Shown here piece by piece: positions 20,313 through 32,734 of a stretch of DNA of 64,000 nucleotides (the first letter of the stretch is position 1; the number at the start of each line of letters is the position of its first letter). Location: positions 620,001 through 684,000 of the forward strand of contig OZ345384.1 in assembly GCA_977006965.1 (NCBI GenBank), in the 5' to 3' direction. This DNA is from Phymatolithon calcareum (Eukaryota; Rhodophyta; Florideophyceae; Hapalidiales). The translations under genes were made by a program, and so were the position numbers. The notes beneath the pieces were generated by a model. That model ran no database searches and was not told where the DNA came from. It saw only the letters and a list, made by a program, of their open reading frames with translations.

Positions 20313-22857
20313 TTAATACCAGCGTACCAAATACTTATAGCAACCGGGACGAGTTGGGTGACGCTCGTGACCAATAATACCTTCGAATACTCTGATATCG
20401 GACGTCATCTGCGAGACGATAGGGTTTGAATAAGATACAGCTCTGGCAGATGTTTCTTTGCCATTGACAGAAGCAAAGAGAGGCTCAGAAAATAGTACTC
20501 GCCTATAATCGGGAGGTTCCTGTAGTCCTCGTGTGACGAGTTCCGCGCGTCGCGTCATTGACATTGTGATACGTCTATTGGCGGGAAATTCGAGTGACTT
20601 CGCGCTTGGTGCGGAAGTTTCGGCAGGGCTCTTATTAGGATTCGAAGAAAGTGGGAGATCATTCGCGTCTTTGTGTTCAATGTTGGATGCAGCAGAAAAA
20701 TAATCTTGATCCGGTGCGGCGGCTTCAAGACGGTCGACAGATACGGGCTCAACGAAATTACCAATCTGGACAACTGCGGTTGTGTCGTCGAGCTCAATAA
20801 TTTCGAATGGACCGAACGTGGCAGGAAGGAGTTTGTGCCTATCTTCCACAGGTCCTTTGTAGTCGCGCCGCAGAAACGCACGCTGTCCGACAGCCAGAGC
20901 ATTCGCGGTCTTCGTACTCGTACGTCATATCCACGCTTTTGACAAAGTTGTGCTTTGGCAGCATTGATTGAAGCGTCGCTCACTAATGACTTCAAGCGGC
21001 TTAACCCCACATATAGAGATGTTTTCGGGTCTGCACGCTCAGGCGAAATAGCTGCCTTCATAGTAAAAGGCGGCGGCGGTCGGGATTGAACCAGCTCGAA
21101 TGGTGCATAGCCAGTCGTTGCTTGCTCTTGTGAGTTGTATGCGAACGATATTGCATCGGTAAACAAATCCCAGTCGCGAGGATGATCACTGACATAATGT
21201 CTGAACGCTGTTTCGAGAGTATGGTTGTAACGTTCGACCTGCCCGTTCGTCTGAGAGTGATAAGACGTGGTCGCAATGCTCTTGACCCCCGGAATTCGGC
21301 AAACTTCAAGCATGAATTTTGCACGAAATTGTCCGCCATTGCTGGTGAGTAGACTAACTGGGGTGCCGAAGTTGCATTCCGAATGCGTCACGAACGCTCG
21401 AGCTACTGCAGAAGCGGAGATTGAACTCATGGGGGCAACCTTGGCCAGTTTGCTAAATCGGTCACTTATGCCCAAAATGTACCGATGACCGCGTGAGGTT
21501 CGAATGAATTTACCCATGAGGTCCATCGTAACCTCTTCGACCGGGCCTTGGCGGGGAATTGCTTAACCGGACGGCGGCGATATTTCTGACCAGACCGTTC
21601 ACATGCAGGTCTCTTGCGATCCACTGCCTTGCGATAACAGTCCGCTGCCATTTATGGCCAGTAAAATCGCTTGCGTAGAGTACGATACATCTTTCGACCG
21701 CCTGTATGACCTGCAGAGGCGGGGCAGTGTGCAATGTTGATAACGCGCGCGTGCAATGTCGCAGCGAGTACTATGAGCGAGGCTGCATAGACGCATCGCA
21801 AGATAAACGTAAACTGCGTATCTTCATGGAACGAAGACCGTTCGCCGCGATTAATATCTCTCCTGATTTCAGTTTAGAAATCGTCCTTCAGCTGAGCATC
21901 ACAAAACTCTTGGTCATTGATAGCACTTGGTAGGGTCTCATTGTAAGGTAATGACGCCGAATCTTCAGTGGAATTCTCATTAGGAAGCGCGTTGTCATTT
22001 TCTTCAAATACGTCTGTACTCATGAAACCGACTCATTTTCACTTTCCTCTCCCGCTGGAAGGAGGCATGGAATATCGAAATCAAGTAGTCCAGTTGTTGG
22101 TGCATTTGTCTGTGCCCTGGAGTCTGCATCCGCTTGGTAATTTGTTTCTCCCGGGCAGTACTTCACAACGAAATCGTACTCAGCGAGAGAGATTCACCAA
22201 ACGCATTAGCCTTCCACTTGGATCCGTAACATCCATATGCCATCGAAGAGCGCTGTGGTCCGAATTTAAAACAAACCGCGTTTCTATGAGGTATGATCTG
22301 CATGTTAGCACGCCGTAAACAAGCGCCAGAGACTCTTTCTCCGTCATCGAGTAGTTTATCTCTGCCTTTGGAAGCGTGCGACTCCAAAATCCAATTAGAT
22401 TCCGCTCTCCGTCTTCCTGCTCCTGGAAGGCTCTGGAAGCGCAAGAACGGGGTGCTGTTGATCGCTAATTTTAGAAATTCATAAGAATTTTGCTTCTCAT
22501 CGAATGCAGGTAATAGCTTAGATGATTTTGATGGGGAACCCGTCAGTAAATCATAGAGCGGGGATGCAATGTCACTGAAGTTTCGAATGAATCGGCAGTA
22601 CACGTTCACAAGTCGAAGAAAGGATCGCAACTCTGTAACGGTTGACGGATGCGTCGCTTCACGCAAGGACTTGGTTGCCGCTTCCGGAACAGAAAGTTTT
22701 CCATGCTGAATAGTGTGCCCGAGATAGGATACCGTATCCAAGTGGCTGCAGCAGAAATGCTGCGCAACGCGATTCTTCTGACGGTAATTCCGTCGTAAAT
22801 TGGCTGCGCTATCGCGAACGCGCTCGCCTGGAACTCGTCAAATCGAGAAGTTGCCAC
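20313..22857 (-). mobile_element. Decayed Ty3/gypsy chromovirus (RT end, RNase H, integrase, chromodomain)
   Basis: Minus-strand order: 22741-22163 has the RT/RNase H region (VSYLGHTIQHGKL, LRSFLRLVNVYCRFIRNFSDIASPL); 21800-21530 the integrase zinc-binding region (AGHTGGRKMYRTLRKRFYWP, then an in-frame TAA); 21526-20555 the integrase core (YILGISDRFSKLAKV, YHSQTNGQVERYNHTLE); 20849-20313 the C-terminal part ending in a chromodomain (VFEGIIGHERHP...YKYLVRWY). The second catalytic Asp of the DDE triad is replaced: the usual LLSDxGxQF reads LLTSNGGQF. The Glu in QVERYN is kept. Several frameshifts and stops make it dead. The gag, protease and RT palm are deleted. Chromodomain-bearing gypsy elements often target heterochromatin. 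Confidence 0.85.
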
Positions 22858-23460
22858 GCTCGAGATGCCAGACCCAACCCCGCCGTCGCTGGATTTCCAA
22901 GAAATCTTTCGAATTTAAGCGGATTTGATACAGGCCGGTGATAATAACGGGTTCGGCTACTCGTGCACCTGTGCTTCACAGGAAGGATCCAAGATTTCAG
23001 TCAGGAATTTTTCCCCGCTACATTGCAGGGTTTTTTGAAATGATATGAGCTGTGCACCGCGCTCCCCAGGGGAGAAGACTGTCGCCTTCTGATAGTATGG
23101 TAGTACATGGATTCAGACCTGTGTGGTGTGCCGCAACGCTCAAGGAAGCTGGGAGAGAAGAAAGATGGAAATGAAAAAAGGCAGAGAGATGATTAGCAAC
23201 CGTGAACGTCCTAAATGGTTTCCAACCCGGGCATCCCTTTGAAGGACGGCGAATGAAGATTGGCTGCGTAGCGATATGGATGTTAAGCTGGACCATGGTC
23301 TGCACCTTGTGCAGCTTAGAAAGTTGTTGTGACATGAAGTACCACTCGTATCCATTAAGGTCTACTAGAGCCGTAAGGATGCGGAGTTGTTCCATCAGCT
23401 TCGAGAAATCCCGCAGCAAAAGAAGGAAAAACAATCGATTCGATGCTAGAGGATCAGATA
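22850..23460 (-). repeat. About 600-bp repeat, inverted copy of 43690-44340
   Basis: Minus-strand sequence from about 23460 down to 22850 aligns with plus-strand 43690-44340, including SLPASLS[VI]AAH and NPCTT as translated landmarks, GGAAAAATTCCTGA, and GGCCTGTATCAAATCCGCTTAAATTCG. Both copies run into gypsy-like coding sequence (ISSVA..R..E..ASAFAIA), so the segment is probably the 5' part of the gypsy family, LTR or gag side. Confidence 0.55.
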
Positions 23461-23519
23461 GAATAGCAGACATAAGAGTAGAGCCGCCTCAGTAAGGGTA
23501 GCACCCGGAAGATTCGGGA

Positions 23520-26500
23520 AATCGTATTTTTTGCAATTTTCAGGCAGTAGTTCAAAAAAATCAATATGGTTTTGCTTGGTTCCTTTTCCCTCATTCGTTG
23601 CGCGTTTCTGCGCGGTCATGGCGCCGTGCAATGTTTTTGTGATCTCCTGTGGCTGCTTCAAGAAGCCCGAAGACTGGCAAACAGCACAGATTGCCAACTA
23701 TCAGATCATACTGTTGCGTAAGACTTACTCATGTCCGACAAAAAAGGTGAACGTCTAGTAAAAATTGACGGTTCTTCAAATTCGGCAGCATGGCCTATCG
23801 TAATAATCTTGTATTTTCAGAGATTGGTGAGCACATTTTTTGCACATCATAATTTTGACGGGGCAGGTAAAACAATTTTGTCCTCAAGATTTGTCATTGA
23901 CTTACCGTCACTTTTTCGTCATTCCCGTCAAATATCAGACGTAGTTTCTTCCTCATCTTCATGCGGAAGTAAAGTTTCTCCATGCCGAAAGAAAAACTAG
24001 CTCATGGGGTGACGAATGATAAAAAATGTGTGCTGTTGACTACTGTAAGGGGGAAACAGCACGCCAAAATATAAGAAAAAATGTAAATTTCGGCAATCGG
24101 TCACCTTTTCCTAGGGATTTTTTAAGAGATCTGTGTATGCTGTACCCTCAAAAAAGTTATCTTTAGCATCATGCCAATGAGTACATTCAGGGTATATCAA
24201 AATTATAGCAGGAATAATGATGCCGATCTCACTACGAGGTCGTGCATACTAGTCATTCTTGATTGTCATGACGGCAATGTCCGTCAACCATCCATCAAAT
24301 GCCCGTCATTACGTGCCTTAACATTTGGAAGCGCTTGCTGGCAATATGGTCTCTGTTGTATGATTGATGTTCCGGAAGAATAGGTTGTGGACATTTCAAA
24401 TCGGGGAATCCTATGATAGCAATTTTTTTGATAGAAATATGGTACGTGTGGAGCGAAATGTGTTGATAGTTGGATATAGTGAGTAACAGTGCTATGTCTG
24501 GTCCTGTTCTCGGGGTGAGCTTGCTTTCTTTATCAAGGCGGGGTGGCTGGTGCCACTTATGTAGACGTCGAGAGCAAACTATCTAGCCTTAAAGTAAAAT
24601 GAAATTACGGAAATCACAGGAACGCGAATGTTTAAGAATTTCTGATGTAAAAAGAACCCCTCTTGCTTCGGTTATCAGCGCATTGTTGAGTGGTTTTCCT
24701 TACACTGAGAACTGGATGATGGCACATATGATCAATCGCTGGTTCGAATCCTACTTGGCTCGGCGAAATTTCACGGTTAAGCGGATCAGGCGCTAGGGGC
24801 GAAAATAGCTCCGTGAACCAGTCAGCTCGAGCATCCTCATCTGACCTCCGGCAAGAGTATTGACGGCGGTCTTAGTTGAGCAACAGATGTGTCCAGATAA
24901 TTCTGTAATTACCCGGTGAGATGTCTTGAGGTGTAATGAAATCCTGAGAGCGGGAACGCTGCATATGGCGGGGACTGTGACGTGCCTTAAGAATAAAAAC
25001 AACATAAATTTTCTCGCTTATTTTGGGATGCCGCCGAGCTCCATCAGTGTGACACAAGTGCCGGCGGTATGTAAGGATAACAAGAACAGGACCAGAAGCT
25101 GAAGACGAGGCAGAGAGAAGCGGATGTAAAGAGAGCCAACCAATAGACCTTTTACCAAGACAGAGATATTACCCTTGTAGAACTGTAAACAACACGAAAT
25201 CGGATGCCATCTTGTACACTGAAGACAACCAATTGGAGACGAAGTGATGATTCAGCTGGAGCCGTAAATCTTGCGCTCCACAGTACGTTAAAGGTGCGTA
25301 TGGTACAATAAAGTTCATTACCAGTCTGTCGTAACCCTTCATGTCCACTTATTTTCCTTGACGACAGTTGGTGACCAATGAAAATTTGTGGGAGTGATTA
25401 AGAGGCTAATAAGAATAATTAACATGGACAACTTGGCCCAACGAGGACGGTACAGTAGAATAAAATTTGGCAATTGCTTTACAAGAATTCGCAAACGTTT
25501 TGCCAAAATGGAAAAATTGCGATTTCCCGCATCGTCCTGAGTAAGCCTTGCCTGAAGGAAATTCGCTAAATGCCGACCAAACATGGTGAAAGTAAGCTAA
25601 ACATCCAAACAAGCCGAAACTTCTACCCATCCGTTAGGTGGAGCGCTGCAATTCTCGTTTTTCGGAGGGAAAAAGGGAAGTGGCTGCTACTTCCCCTTGA
25701 TCCAACTTTATTGCACATTCTCGAACTCGTCTGACAAGCTCAACGCACAACGCTCCCGCATTAATCACTCTGAAACCATGAACAAGGAGGACCACGTGCT
25801 ACTGGTGGGCGACTACTTTAGATCAAGCTTCGACGATGTTGTTAACGTCGTGATCTCCAATAACGCGTCAATCGGGAATGCACGCCTCGTGGAGAGGCGC
25901 GGGAAGCAGCCTCTGACACACCTTCCGCGTGACCGTCAGCGCGTTACCGTGCGTCCGGGGTGTCAGGATCCCCAAGTCAATCGGACATAGCTGTGTTGGA
26001 GGCCCCTCAAGGGAGCGCCGGTTCAAGACTGAGCTACTTGGGCCAAGCAACACAAGGGCAGCATCACGCGTGTTGCAGTTACTGGTGACCAGCTAGTACA
26101 GGAAGATTTGTTGCCATTTGAACTTGTCGTTAAGCCGGGCGGTAAGCGCAAGAAGCCTTACATGCCGTCCGAAATAAGGGCCCGTCATTTCTTCTCGTGT
26201 GAACTGATGAACCATCACTTCCAAGCTCCATTTGTGCGAAGTGGTTCAAGCGGCGGTCAGTTGCAGCAGAGAGCGCTCGTTTGCTTTGAGGCGAGTGTTG
26301 TTTGATGAGGTTTGACAAGTCCTTGTCCGAGAGAGTTTATTAGAACTGAGGGCAGCTACTTATACTACTCCTTGTCAGCCGATGCTGAACAAGTAGACGA
26401 GCTCACCGAAAGAGTCTGAATTGACGTTGCGCTCGCACACGCGAACGGAATGTCAAATCAGGAGTAGAGAATGAAGCAAAGGAATACAAGAAAAGATTGG

Positions 26501-26760
26501 TCCGCTGGGTATCGATCGCCTTCCATAAAAAAGGAATTCAGTAGAGATGAACGTTTAGGTGCGCACGTGCAGATGCGGTCATCTTTGAGACCTACGCCGA
26601 TACCAGGGACACCATGAGTAAAGACAGTCTGATCAGCGATTGTGCTGATTACAGCTCGGGAAACAGGATGAAATCAGATGAATTGCCGTGGATACATGAC
26701 AAAGAATTGGAGTGTGCTGTGGCATGATATATCGGTGTGGGTGTCCGCGTTCGCTCCAAA
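23520..26760. other. Uncharacterised AT-rich region
   Basis: 3.2 kb without a convincing gene. Small frames (23446-23697 -, 25697-25990 +, 26108-26305 +) have no recognised domain. It starts after a retroelement-tail copy at 23458-23510. A T-loop-like GGTTCGAATCC at 24743 has no tRNA around it. Confidence 0.3.
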
Positions 26761-26804
26761 TTATTGATACTTACGACACTCCTCGTGAAAAAGCGTCTGG
26801 CAGC

Positions 26805-26925
26805 ACGATGAAGCCCCGTGATGGATTGTCGCGTGGCATGATGACGGCCCGTGATGTGTAGTCGTGTAGATCGCTGAAGCCCCGTGATATGTCGTCCTCA
26901 TGAACACACCGGTCACTTCTCATAG
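26805..26925 (-). repeat. 33-bp coding tandem repeat
   Basis: On the minus strand, an 11-residue unit of type SRGFxxLxDxx repeats about three and a half times inside frame 26977-26771 (DISRGFSDLHDYT, SRAVIMPRDNP, SRGFIVLPDAF, SRGV). The spacing of CCCGTGAT landmarks (26814, 26847, 26881) is 33-34 nt, a multiple of three. Confidence 0.5.
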
Positions 26926-27349
26926 ACATGTATTTGGCCCAACATACACAACCTTGTCGAGGCAAGCGGAAGCACATTGATAAAGCGCCTCAGTCCATGG
27001 TCATCGTCCTCACCGTCTTCGATGACGGAGATGCTATCAATAGTTGCGACGAAGAGATAATCCAGAGAGAAAAGCGTACCCAATATATTTCACTGTCGCA
27101 TAGAGTGCTCTGGGGGAAATTGTCTGTTTTTATTTTACAAGCCCTCAACGCCAGATTTAGCGACAACAGAGCAGCTTGGGTCTCAGTAACTTCTCTGTGT
27201 AACAATTATGTTCCCAACTCACAATTGCTTCACTCATCTCCATCTTCAACAACGCTAGTATCCATCACTTGCTACGTTCTTCTTCTCCGTAGTAAAAATG
27301 CCAAAGTAGGGCAAAAACCTCCAAAGCGCGACGTCTTCTTGCCCTGTTG

Positions 27350-27690
27350 ACAACACATCGGGGAGAGGGTTCTTAAATGGAAGCCCGCTCGGGAAGACAA
27401 CTTTGCGTGTGGGACTCTTCATCGGGAGCTCACTCGGGTGGACAACTTCGGGGGCGCTCTTCAAAGGAAACTCGCTCGGGAGGACAAGTTCGAGGGGGGT
27501 CTTAAAACTTCGGGGGGCTCTTTATCGGGAGCTCACGGGGGGACAGCTTCGGGGCCGCTCTTCGACGGAAGCTCGTTCGGCGGGACAACTTCGGGGAGGC
27601 GCTCTTCAACGGAAGCTCGCTCGGGGGGACATCTTCGGGGGGACGCTTTTCAACGAAAGCGCGCTCGGGAGGGCAATCAGAAGGCCATCA
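27350..27690 (-). repeat. 42-45-bp tandem repeat coding for a Pro-rich 14-15-residue unit
   Basis: GACAACTTCG-type landmarks at 27441, 27483, 27542, 27584 and 27628 are spaced 42, 59, 42 and 44 nt. The minus strand reads about seven units of consensus PSELPLKSAPEVVP, with single-base slips that change frame. The open part 27464-27255 keeps about three units. The plus strand frame (27403-27783) is also open but less regular. No known family recognised. Confidence 0.6.
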
Positions 27691-28134
27691 TTGGGGATCA
27701 CAATCGTGGGGGGCAGCTTGAAAAACAGGCGGGCGGCTATTCGCAGCACGGCCTCCGCAAAGAGTGCTCTGAGAAACGGATGAGTAGTAGGTTCAGTTAG
27801 GATGAGTATGATCGTATATTTCGCTATCGGTGAGTAGTAGCTTTGGCTAGTGGTGGATATTTAGAGTACTTTTACGACTTTTTGGTGGGCCGTTAGCGAA
27901 TTTCCTTCTTTTTTATTTATTTCTCGAACTGATGACATCATAGTTTTTGGTATTCCTGGCTTTTAAACTGCTTTACATATTTAAATGTAAATCTTCCATT
28001 AAAAGCCATGCATGAGCCTCCCTAATGCAGGTCATGAGAACGTAAGCGAATAATTGTAGCGGAGCGGAAGTCTCTCCGTTGAAATGATAATTGGCAAAGG
28101 GAGCATCAATGCAGAAATCCAATCCAATTCTAAT

Positions 28135-30230
28135 GCAGGTTCACCTGAGGAAGAATGACTGTGAGGCTTTTTAAAAATAAACCTGTATATTAATTACAAA
28201 TTTTGTACCGTATATCCCACGGGAACGTTTCATACATTGCAAACCCTCTCAGAATTGGCACGCACCCTAGACGCTACGACAAGCGTAAACGCAAGAACGC
28301 TGAAGAACGCAAAAGAAGAATGGGAAGCATGTCTCCCTTCGAAAGCCACAGGACGGGAGGGCCGGCGCCCTCCTCAGCCCATCAAGAACGAACTACCACC
28401 ATTCCTCACCCTCAAAAAAGCGAAGCACAGGCTTCTTTGCACGCACTGGCAAGAACAATCAAGAAACGAAGATTCCGATCTCGATGAAGCTCTCACAGTT
28501 ATCTCAAACTTAATGCCCAAGCAACGACTTTCCGATATTCAAAAAGAGATGCTGGAAATGGCAGTTGATACCGTCCAAAGAAAATGTCCGAAATCAAAAT
28601 GAAAACGTAAGCGAAGGATTGTAGCGCAACGAAAAGTCTCTCAGGTGCAATGATTATTGACTAAGGGAGCTTCAATAAAACAGAAATCCATACCCATACC
28701 CTCTCAGAATTGTATGGTGGAAAGCCTCTGGCCTAACATGGAGTGGAACATGAGGACTCATGTGCACGAGCTTCCAGTCCTTCATGTTCCCGAAGCACGT
28801 CAGATGAAGCGTGGTAAATTTAAGGCATCACGGATTTTCGCTTGAAGCTCTAGGCATCCCACGGGAACACATCTGTCAAGTAAGGAACATTCGCAAATTG
28901 AACGAGATACACAATCTGGCCAGCACATTAATGGATAGCGAAGAGCGTGCTACACTCATAAGAGAAGTTATTCTGATATGCGACGATGCCAGCGACATGA
29001 GAAACGAAACCGAAGAGAAAATGGACGCAGCGGAAACGGAAAGCGATAAGCTCGCTAAACTCATCAAATCAGTCAATACGGAGAGCCGAGTTTATTTCCT
29101 TAAGACGCGAAACCCTCCGAATGACAAGAAGGGCGAAATGGACAAAGAACAAATGGACGTATGAGCAAGGGCCGAGGAAAAATCAGCTGATGACGAAAAA
29201 AGTAAATAAGGCGCTTTTATTTACATGTTCATAACACTTTGGATCGAAGAATGGCGTGACACTCTCGATGATAAGCGTGACGCGAAAAGCAAATAGATTA
29301 CATTTTCGAACCGAATCACGGTCTTGCAACTCTATGAATGGTACAAATTGGGCGAAAAGGCAGCACTCAACACACCTGCCGAAGTTTTCTTTGACATAGT
29401 CATGATGAAAATGGCCATTCCACATAAACTAAATCCCGGACCAAGAAACGCGTAATAATCTTTTCTGAAGCTCTTAACTACTCCTTCGATCCTCGAAACG
29501 TGAGAGTTGTTCTCAATGTGAAATCTGTTGCGTCTCGTTGTCTTGAAGATGCTCAATGTTAGAACATTTGTCACCTTGAGGTTTAAAAAATACGGGAAAA
29601 GTCCCCCTATTCTTGGTTCTTCGTCGGAGAAAGGAATATTTTTCCGTAGACGTATGTTGGTCGAGTGTGTTGCCAGACCAAGAGAGTTAGGAAATATTCT
29701 ATTTTGTGAGCAGCAGGGATGGATATTCGGAAGCTGAGAAGATTAATTAGACAAGAAAGGACGCAATCGAAGTATTGAAGCTTATTGTAAACGTGGCGAG
29801 CCATGCAACTAGAGTTTAAAAGGCACCTTGATTTCTACTGACATTAGTTGTCTGCTGTTCTGAATCTGTTCTTGACTCTTAGTCTTACTGCGCTTTCCAT
29901 TTTCTCCCAAATATCTTTTGCTTGGTCGGTTCTTGATATTTTATTTGCAGGAAAGGACATTCTTGGCTTTTATTGATTAGCTTCTGGGTCACGTTGGAAT
30001 TCAGATTCGAATTTAGAGATCCCTCACCTCAGTTCTATTGCAGCCTGTCAAATCTTTTCTCGCCAATTCAGAGTGCATTTTCGGAGCATGTTTTTGATAT
30101 GTAGTTGTTCCCAAAAAGGACCTAGTTAAGGAGTCTCGTTTATGGCTTTGGTTTCCTTTTCCTAAGACTGAAAATATTGTAATATTTCTTATAAATGACC
30201 TCAACATACTGTGACAGGCAAAGGAATAGT
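28135..30230 (+). repeat. 1.6-kb dispersed repeat, copy 2, with a nested LINE insertion
   Basis: Second copy of 9585-11225. The related ORF (about 28903-29454) is broken by stops, including one after EQMDV at 29162. Its 5' part is split by the 440-bp LINE insertion 28258-28697. Beyond 29454 similarity continues to about 30225, including AGAGTTAGGAA and GCATTTTCGGAGCATG blocks. Confidence 0.6.
28258..28697 (+). mobile_element. 5'-truncated LINE insertion with 15-bp TSD
   Basis: ACCCTCTCAGAATTG occurs at 28243-28257 and again at 28698-28712, bracketing 440 bp absent from the sister repeat at 9700. The insert contains a LINE ORF2 tail (LKKAKHRLLCTHWQEQ, stop at 28602) and a 3' UTR ending AAGGGAGCTTCAATAAAACAG. 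A minus-strand copy of this 3' UTR is at 44898-45050. Confidence 0.85.
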
Positions 30231-30639
30231 ATTGACTTTAACTAAATTTGAGGCAGAGTAAAAATGCGAACCTATTTGCTGCTAAACAGAACTGGAGGAC
30301 CAAACCTATCCCACGTAGCTCAACACTCGTCGAAGGCAGTTCGAAGGGACCACTTTGACGATCTCTCGTTATTCCCGGCATGGCATGGCTATTGTCTCAT
30401 GGAGGATACCTTCTGTTTTCTCGCTCTCTTCCGGCCCACAGATGCGCTTCGGGTGCGGAAAAACAAACTCATATTCTTCTAAGCATATAGGACTTGGGTG
30501 GTCTTGTGGCCTCGTTGCAAAGCGCTACTTTTCCCCTGTAGTTACTGAACATTGGCCTATCCTTCTATATTGAGGATGTTTCGTGACATTTGTGGGCAGC
30601 TCTGCAACAGATCTCGAATCGGCACACGGTGGTTAACAC

Positions 30640-30785
30640 TTGCTCGGCGCTTCCTAATTGTTCGAGCGCCATCTTGGAGAAAATCAATTCTGGGTTAATA
30701 TTTGGCTCTCACAGCAGCATTTGAGCTAGTTTTGCTCCAACGCATTTAATCACCATCGCAGATGGTTCCTGACGTGGAAGAAGAA
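30640..30785 (+). mobile_element. Decayed LINE tail fragment
   Basis: CGAGCGCCATCTTGGAGAAAATCAATTCTGGG matches the RAPxWRKSxLG coding block of the LINE tails at 12.9 and 13.55 kb, followed by AACGCATTTAATCACCATCGCAG. It is the target of the next insertion. 30260-30640 holds nothing recognised. Confidence 0.5.
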
Positions 30786-31054
30786 GAAAGGTAGATTTTT
30801 ATTTAAAAGTTACCAACGCATCTGCTGACGCTCGGGGCAACTTTCCTAAGGCCAAGGGGTTTTTGCTAGATTCTGTCCTGAAGGGGTTTTCTTTTCTTGT
30901 TGGTGTAACACGACTCAGTGGACTACAAAAACCCACCTCTGGTCTCCTTCGGGACCTCGAGGGGGAAAGTTACTCCCCTGTCCTGTGACACGCTGTAATT
31001 TCAAGTTGCGGGTAGTCCGTACTTGTCCACAGCCTGAAACATGGTTAGGAACTC
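30786..31054 (-). mobile_element. LINE 3' insertion, minus strand, with about 20-bp TSD
   Basis: A 21-nt duplication with one mismatch (30765-30785 and 31055-31075, GTTCCTGACG..GGAAGAAGAA) flanks this copy. On the minus strand it carries the ORF2 end, the CCTGAGTCGTGTTACACCAAC-type 3' UTR, TTGGTAACTTTTAAATAAAAA and a CTT-rich tail. Same family as 32359-32734 and the 3' end of 47517-50290. A further minus-strand LINE tail piece follows at 31076-31215. Confidence 0.7.
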
Positions 31055-31299
31055 GTTCCTGACGCGGAAGAAGAATAGTAGATGCTTATTAAAATTTAGT
31101 AATGAATATTCTGGCTCTTGGGGAAACTTTTCGTGTCCCATGGAGACTTTGCCTGATTCTGTCCAGTGAACAGTTTCTTATGATGGACGTTCCAAGGTTC
31201 AGTGGTCTACAAAGATAAGTGCAAACAACTCACATGTGCACTTGTTTGTAAATAATTTCAAATTCAGAAGGTAATGAGCGAGCAGACTACGCTACAATA

Positions 31300-31345
31300 G
31301 TAACCTAAGTGAGGAACTGGGAGCTTTTAAATAAATCCTTACATA
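31300..31345 (+). mobile_element. Solo LINE 3' tail
   Basis: GTAACCTAAGTGAGGAACTGGGAGCTTTTAAATAAATCC is the same 3' UTR end as at 13770-13830. Confidence 0.5.
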
Positions 31346-31679
31346 AACCCTTTGATGGGCACTTAACGTCTGTTTCTCTTCGGAGGAGAAGGAAGAGGGA
31401 AGAAATGAGCTCAGCTTTGAGTCCCCGGTTTGGCGGCGAAAAGCTGATACATCATTGATGTCATTAATCCAGATTGAGTCTGCAAGATGTATTGGGGAAA
31501 GCAGTTGCGGAGAGGGGAGAAGTTGGGCCCCGTTTGCTAGTGCTTTATTTTTACATCAAGGTTCTTGTTTCTCTGCAAGGACTGTTTAGAGAAGTGCATT
31601 ACCAGTGCATAGAAGTACGTTATGAACCGCAAATTTATTTTTGGAGCTGCAGTAAGCCGAGGCTTTCAGCTGCAGGCAT

Positions 31680-32231
31680 TTGATTGTAATTAAATGGATT
31701 TATTGAGAAGATACCATGTGTCCCAACTGGAGGAAAGTCGGCACCTTTCTAAGCATATTCTATTAGCATTGAAAATTCAGCTTCCTTAATCGGAATTTCA
31801 TAGAATCACTTCAATGGCTCTAGCCACGTCAATCTCTTCTGCCAGGGTCCGTGAAGGCTTCTTCAGCATTCTGTTGAGTTTCTAACTGCCCATGATCCTT
31901 GATTGCCCATTTCTTCAATTAACTTCGGTGGTGTTCTCGGAAAATGGCCTACAAACCACCTTGCGAAAAGAATTCTGCATCTGCTTTCTTTCATCCTCAC
32001 TGCTTGGTAAGGTATACTATTCTTGACGAACGTAATTTTCATGATGCGGTGCTCTTCTTGCTGTTCCCATGCTCGCCGAAGGTCAGATCTACCTTGAATG
32101 TCAGTTGTCGTATTTGTTTCCCGTATACAGTCGAGAGTTTCGAGTTCTAGCTCTGCCCCTCTATCTTCGGTCTCCTCCACAATCCTGCTTAATCTTCCTC
32201 TTAGCTTCCGGAGCAGGTGGTGCCGGCGCAA
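31680..32231 (-). mobile_element. LINE ORF2 C-terminus fragment, minus strand
   Basis: Frame 32231-31863 has ELELETLDCIRE, LRRAWEQQEEHR and CRILFARWFVGHFPRTPPKLIEEMG. It is homologous to the plus-strand fragment 40855-41160 (LELNALDRIRK, LRQAWEEQDVCR, ILRARWLLGSFQD) and more weakly to 55240-55100 (-). 31680-31760 is its 3' UTR, also found at 43435-43486. Confidence 0.65.
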
Positions 32232-32358
32232 CTCCCATGGCTCTATTTAGCACAGCTTCAATAGTCTTCTCCAGTGCCACGCGGCCCACTTCCCGAATCA
32301 GTTGCAGTCGGAAAAATTCAATTCTATTTTAATATACCTCTCGTACTTCGGAAATAGA

Positions 32359-32734
32359 AGAAGAAGAAAGGTAGATTTTTATTTGAAAGTTACCAACGCA
32401 TCTGCTGACGCTTGGGCAACTTTCCTAGGGCCAAGAGGTTTTGGCTGGAGTCTGTCTATGGAAGAGTTTCTTTTCTAGTTGATGTAACACGATTCAGTGG
32501 ACTACAAAAGCCCACCTCTGGTCTCCTTCGGGACCTCGAGGGTGAAAATTACTCCCTAGTCCTGTGACACGCTGTGATTTCAAGTTGCGGGAATTCGTTA
32601 CTTTTCCACAGCCTGTAACATGGTTAGGAGCTCGTCGAGTGCTCGCTTAGTCCAGGCGCTGTCCTCTTTGGAGAGTCTGTCCTTTGCGAGGCCATTTATC
32701 ATGTCTTCGATGGCATGTTTCCCACATTGGAGAT
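32359..32734 (-). mobile_element. LINE 3' insertion, minus strand, with 12-bp TSD
   Basis: TTCGGAAATAGA at 32347-32358 and 32735-32746 flanks 376 bp that is the reverse complement of the C-terminal end and 3' UTR of the LINE at 49925-50290, including the (CTT)n tail. Confidence 0.85.

Noticed and set aside
24741-24760. GGTTCGAATCC resembling a tRNA T-loop
   Set aside because: The flanking stems do not pair and no acceptor or anticodon arm could be found in the 70 nt before it.
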